Assembly (NCBI GenBank): GCA_964491375.1
Contig: CAZBGL010000138.1
Location: 1-6,281 of the forward strand
Origin: CAZBGL01 sp964491375
Lineage (GTDB): Bacteria; Desulfobacterota; Deferrisomatia; Deferrisomatales; Deferrisomataceae
DNA length: 6,281 nt
Direction of reading: 5' to 3'
A program made the translations under genes and the position numbers. The notes beneath the pieces were generated by a model, which worked only from the letters and a program-made list of their open reading frames with translations, searched no databases and was not told the DNA's origin. Positions within the stretch are counted from its first letter, which is position 1, and each line of letters begins with the position of its first letter. Shown here one piece after another: positions 3,825 through 6,281 of the stretch.

Positions 3825-5966
3825 ATGGGCGAGGTCATGGAGCTCAACCGCAGGGCGGAGCCCGTGGGCCAGGACGCCACGGACCGGGTGCTGTTCGTCC
3901 GCACGTCGGACATGGAGATCGTCAACTGGGACCGGGGTCGCATCGTGGAGGCCCTGGTTCGGGAGACGTTCCTCGACCGGGATACGGCCGAGCGGGTGGC
4001 CGAGGCGGTCGAGAAGATGATCCATCGGTCCCAGATCCAGGTCCTGACCGCGCCCCTCATCCGCGAGCTCGTGGACGCCAAGCTCATCGAGATGGGGCTG
4101 GAGAGCGCCCGACGCATGCACACCCGGCTCGGCATGCCGTTGTACGACGTGGAGCAGCTCCTCGTCCAGCCCAACCGGGAAAACGCCAACGTGCCCCACG
4201 GCCCCGAGGCCACGAACCTGACCCTGGCCGAGAACATCAAGAAGGAGTACGCGCTCCTGGCGGTGTTCAGCCAGGAGGTGGCCGACGCCCACATGCGGGG
4301 CGACATCCACCTGCACGACCTGGGTTTCGTCGACCGGCCGTACTGCTCGGGCCAGAGCCTGGAGTACCTGAAGAAGTTCGGGCTCAACCTGCCCAACAGC
4401 CTGGCCAACGCCAAGCCGGCCAAGCACCCCGAGGTGCTGCTGGCCCACATGGTGAAGTTCTCCGCTGCGCTCCAGTCCAACTTTGCCGGGGCCATCGGCT
4501 GGGACGCGGTGAACCTGTTCTTTGCGCCGTACCTGGAGGGTATGTCCGACCGGGACGTGAAGCAGCTCGCCCAGATGCTGATCTTCGAGTACTCCCAGCA
4601 GGCCGTGGCCCGGGGCGGACAGGCCATCTTCTCGGACATCAACCTGTACTGGGAGGTGCCCCGGCACTTCCAGGACGTGCCGGCCATCGGACCGGGCGGC
4701 CGGTACACGGGCAAGACGTACGGCGAGTACGAGAAGGAGGCCCAGCGCTTCCTGTGGCTCCTGTTCGACGTGTACGCCGAAGGGGACGCCTCGGGCCGTC
4801 CGTTCTTCTTCCCCAAGCCGCTCGTCCACATCACCGAGAAGTTCTTCGAGACCGAAGGCCACGAGCGGTTCCTGCACCACATCTGCGAGGTTGCGGCCGA
4901 GAAGGGGAACACCTACTTCGTGTTCGACCGGGGCGACACGGCCAAGATCTCGGAGTGCTGTAGGCTGTCGTTCAAGCTGGAGAAGTCCGACCTGGAGGAC
5001 GCCAAGCAGCCTTGGCGCATGCGGTACTCGGCCCTGCAGAACGTGACGATCAACCTGCCGCGGCTGGCCTACCGGGCGGGCGGGGACGACATCCGGTTGT
5101 TCCAGTACCTGACCGAGATGGTGGAGCTGGCCGCCCAGGCCCACCTCCAGAAAAAGGCCTTCATCGAGCGGCTGCTGAGCCAGGGCGACCGGGGTCCGCT
5201 GTCGCTCCTCACCATGGACCGGGACGGCCAGCCCTACCTGCGCATGCACCGGGTGAGCTACCTCATCGGCATGGTGGGCCTGAACGAAATGGTCAAGATC
5301 CACACGGGCCGGGAACTGCACGACAGCGACGAGGCCCTCCGGTTCGGGCTCAAGATCATCGCCCACATGAAGCTCCTGGCCGACAAGCTCTCGAAGCGGC
5401 ACAACATGCACTTCGTGCTGGAGCAGACCCCGGCCGAGTCCACGGCCTACCGGTTCGCGCGCCTCGACCTCAAGTACTACTCCCCGGCCGCGGGCCGCGC
5501 CGTGCGGGGCGACGTGTCCCGGGGCGAGGTGTACTACACCAATTCCACCCAGCTCCACGTGGGGAGCCCCACCAACCCGGCGGACCGGGTGCGATTGGAA
5601 GGGCTGTTCCACCCGCTCATCGAGGCCGGGGCCATCACCCACGTGTGGCTGGGCGAGGAGCGGCCCCATCCCGAGAGCCTCGCGCGGTTCGTGGAGAAGA
5701 TCTTCCGCAACACCCACAACGACCAAGTGGCGTTCAGCCCCGAGTTCACCACGTGCGTGGCGTGCGCGCGCACGGTGCGGGGGCTGTGGGATTCGTGCCC
5801 GTCGTGCGGGAGCGACGAGGTGGAGGGCATCACCCGGATCACCGGGTACTTCACAAAGATCAGCTCGTGGAACAAGGGCAAGATCGGCGAACTCCACGAG
5901 CGGCGCCGGACCGAGGGGTTCTTCTCGGCCCCTCCGGCGCAGCAGGAGGCTGCCCGGGCGGGGTAG
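3825..5966 (+). CDS. nrdD: Anaerobic (class III) ribonucleoside-triphosphate reductase
   Basis: This complete 713-aa glycyl-radical enzyme reduces ribonucleoside triphosphates to deoxynucleotides for DNA synthesis without oxygen. An ATP-cone-like regulatory domain spans about residues 21-115 (FVRTSDMEIVNWDRGRIVEAL), although the usual basic KRDG start is altered. The catalytic barrel includes HLHDLGFVDRPYCSG with C174, and ISECCRLSF with adjacent C378-C379; these fit the positions of the two active-site cysteines in E. coli NrdD (C175 and C384 from memory). The C-terminus has a four-cysteine zinc site, C644-x2-C647 and C658-x2-C661, and the glycyl-radical motif RITGY with G674. ATG at 3825 is chosen because AGGAG sits 8 bases upstream; an in-frame ATG at 3837 is less well placed. 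The radical-SAM activase NrdG is required but is not seen in the 315 bases downstream. Regulation by NrdR is suggested by twin boxes upstream. Confidence 0.96.
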   Translation: MGEVMELNRRAEPVGQDATDRVLFVRTSDMEIVNWDRGRIVEALVRETFLDRDTAERVAEAVEKMIHRSQIQVLTAPLIRELVDAKLIEMGLESARRMHTRLGMPLYDVEQLLVQPNRENANVPHGPEATNLTLAENIKKEYALLAVFSQEVADAHMRGDIHLHDLGFVDRPYCSGQSLEYLKKFGLNLPNSLANAKPAKHPEVLLAHMVKFSAALQSNFAGAIGWDAVNLFFAPYLEGMSDRDVKQLAQMLIFEYSQQAVARGGQAIFSDINLYWEVPRHFQDVPAIGPGGRYTGKTYGEYEKEAQRFLWLLFDVYAEGDASGRPFFFPKPLVHITEKFFETEGHERFLHHICEVAAEKGNTYFVFDRGDTAKISECCRLSFKLEKSDLEDAKQPWRMRYSALQNVTINLPRLAYRAGGDDIRLFQYLTEMVELAAQAHLQKKAFIERLLSQGDRGPLSLLTMDRDGQPYLRMHRVSYLIGMVGLNEMVKIHTGRELHDSDEALRFGLKIIAHMKLLADKLSKRHNMHFVLEQTPAESTAYRFARLDLKYYSPAAGRAVRGDVSRGEVYYTNSTQLHVGSPTNPADRVRLEGLFHPLIEAGAITHVWLGEERPHPESLARFVEKIFRNTHNDQVAFSPEFTTCVACARTVRGLWDSCPSCGSDEVEGITRITGYFTKISSWNKGKIGELHERRRTEGFFSAPPAQQEAARAG

Positions 5967-6281
5967 GGGCCAGCGGCGGGTTGCCGCGGCGAGGTCGCAT
6001 ACGGCGTGTTCGCGCCCGCCCGAGCCCGGGGGGCCTCCCGGAGCGTGGTGATGCCGCCAGGGGGCCCGTGTCCGCTTCGGGGCCACGGCCTCGGCGGGGG
6101 TGCTCGGAAGTCATCGTGCCGCTCGCGTGGGCGGTCGGGGAGCTCGGGAGGCGGCAGCCGCCTGGCCTTCCGGCCCCTTCGCAGCCCCGGGCCCCGGGCG
6201 GTGTCAAACCGAGTCCCCGTTGCGACCGTTGCGATCGTGGCGCGAGACGAAAGGACGCCCGTTGCGCCGTGGCGAGGGCCC
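5967..6281. other. Intergenic region after nrdD, no gene supported
   Basis: No reading frame here looks like a protein: frames on both strands are Arg/Gly/Pro/Ala-rich and lack family motifs or a good ribosome binding site. Several GC hairpins are visible: GCGGC (5973-5977) with GCCGC (5983-5987), 7 bases after the nrdD stop; CCGGG (6026-6030) with CCCGG (6037-6041); and AGGCGGC (6149-6155) with GCCGCCT (6157-6163). None is followed by a T-run, so a Rho-independent terminator is not demonstrated. An nrdG gene may begin beyond the window. Confidence 0.6.
6217..6278. repeat. Short degenerate tandem repeat (CCGTTGCGA units)
   Basis: CCGTTGCGA occurs twice head-to-tail at 6217-6225 and 6226-6234. 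A third near copy, CCGTTGCGC, lies at 6259-6267. The second and third copies extend into a longer imperfect match of about 20 bases (6226-6246 versus 6259-6278), both containing CGTGGCG and offset by 33 bases. The window ends before it is clear whether more copies follow. Confidence 0.5.

Noticed and set aside
3609..6086. 825-codon open frame on the minus strand opposite nrdD
   Set aside because: It is antisense to a clear NrdD, rich in Val/Leu/His/Gly/Arg without any recognisable domain, and explained by the strong GC bias in third codon positions of nrdD.
5860..6207. 115-codon minus-strand frame after nrdD
   Set aside because: It is Arg/Pro/Gly-rich, overlaps the end of nrdD and shows no domain or ribosome binding site.
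1..6281. CRISPR array, tRNA, rRNA or insertion sequence
   Set aside because: No regularly spaced repeats of suitable length, no cloverleaf or rRNA signatures, and no transposase motifs or terminal inverted repeats were seen.

Overview
The window is GC-rich DNA (roughly two-thirds G+C by eye) from an anaerobic or facultatively anaerobic bacterium. The protein styles fit the Desulfobacterota/Desulfuromonadia (former Deltaproteobacteria), with a Deferrisoma-like organism one possibility. The evidence is a 4-hydroxybenzoyl-CoA-reductase-type FAD/FeS subunit (anaerobic aromatic degradation), an oxygen-sensitive class III ribonucleotide reductase, and a compact redox operon. The taxonomic placement is inference from protein character, not a database result.

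Layout. (1) Positions 1-645, plus strand: the C-terminal two-thirds of a molybdenum hydroxylase FAD subunit resembling HcrB, running in from outside the window. (2) Positions 682-3583, minus strand: a tightly packed, apparently single operon of seven genes. In transcription order it encodes an ECF sigma factor, a small zinc-binding anti-sigma factor, a 24-residue single-membrane-span microprotein, a thioredoxin, an FmdB-type zinc ribbon protein, a TlpA/ResA-type thioredoxin-like lipoprotein and a stand-alone SagB-type flavin dehydrogenase (nitroreductase fold). Five of the six junctions are overlaps or short gaps. A hairpin-rich 71-base gap separates the sigma module from the thioredoxin, and an 85-base hairpin-containing gap precedes the lipoprotein. 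(3) Positions 3584-3824: a divergent control region with two NrdR-box-like palindromes, exactly 31 bases apart, flanking a -10 element for nrdD. (4) Positions 3825-5966, plus strand: complete nrdD (713 aa) with ATP-cone-like N-terminus, zinc ribbon and glycyl-radical site. (5) Positions 5967-6281: no supported gene; GC-rich hairpins and a short degenerate tandem repeat at the right edge.

How the genes may work together. The minus-strand operon looks like a thiol-redox stress module. The anti-sigma factor has the C-x25-H-x3-C-x2-C ligand pattern of redox-sensing ZAS proteins such as RsrA, and a cytoplasmic thioredoxin that could re-reduce it is encoded three genes later. The lipoprotein thioredoxin would act outside the cytoplasmic membrane, and the SagB-type enzyme is a flavin oxidoreductase of unknown substrate. 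The divergent class III ribonucleotide reductase also needs an electron donor (formate or a redoxin depending on subtype), so the neighbouring thioredoxin is a plausible but unproven partner. The most novel items are the translationally coupled 24-aa membrane microprotein, the hairpin spanning its stop codon, and the coupling of a SagB-type dehydrogenase to a lipoprotein thioredoxin without any visible RiPP genes.
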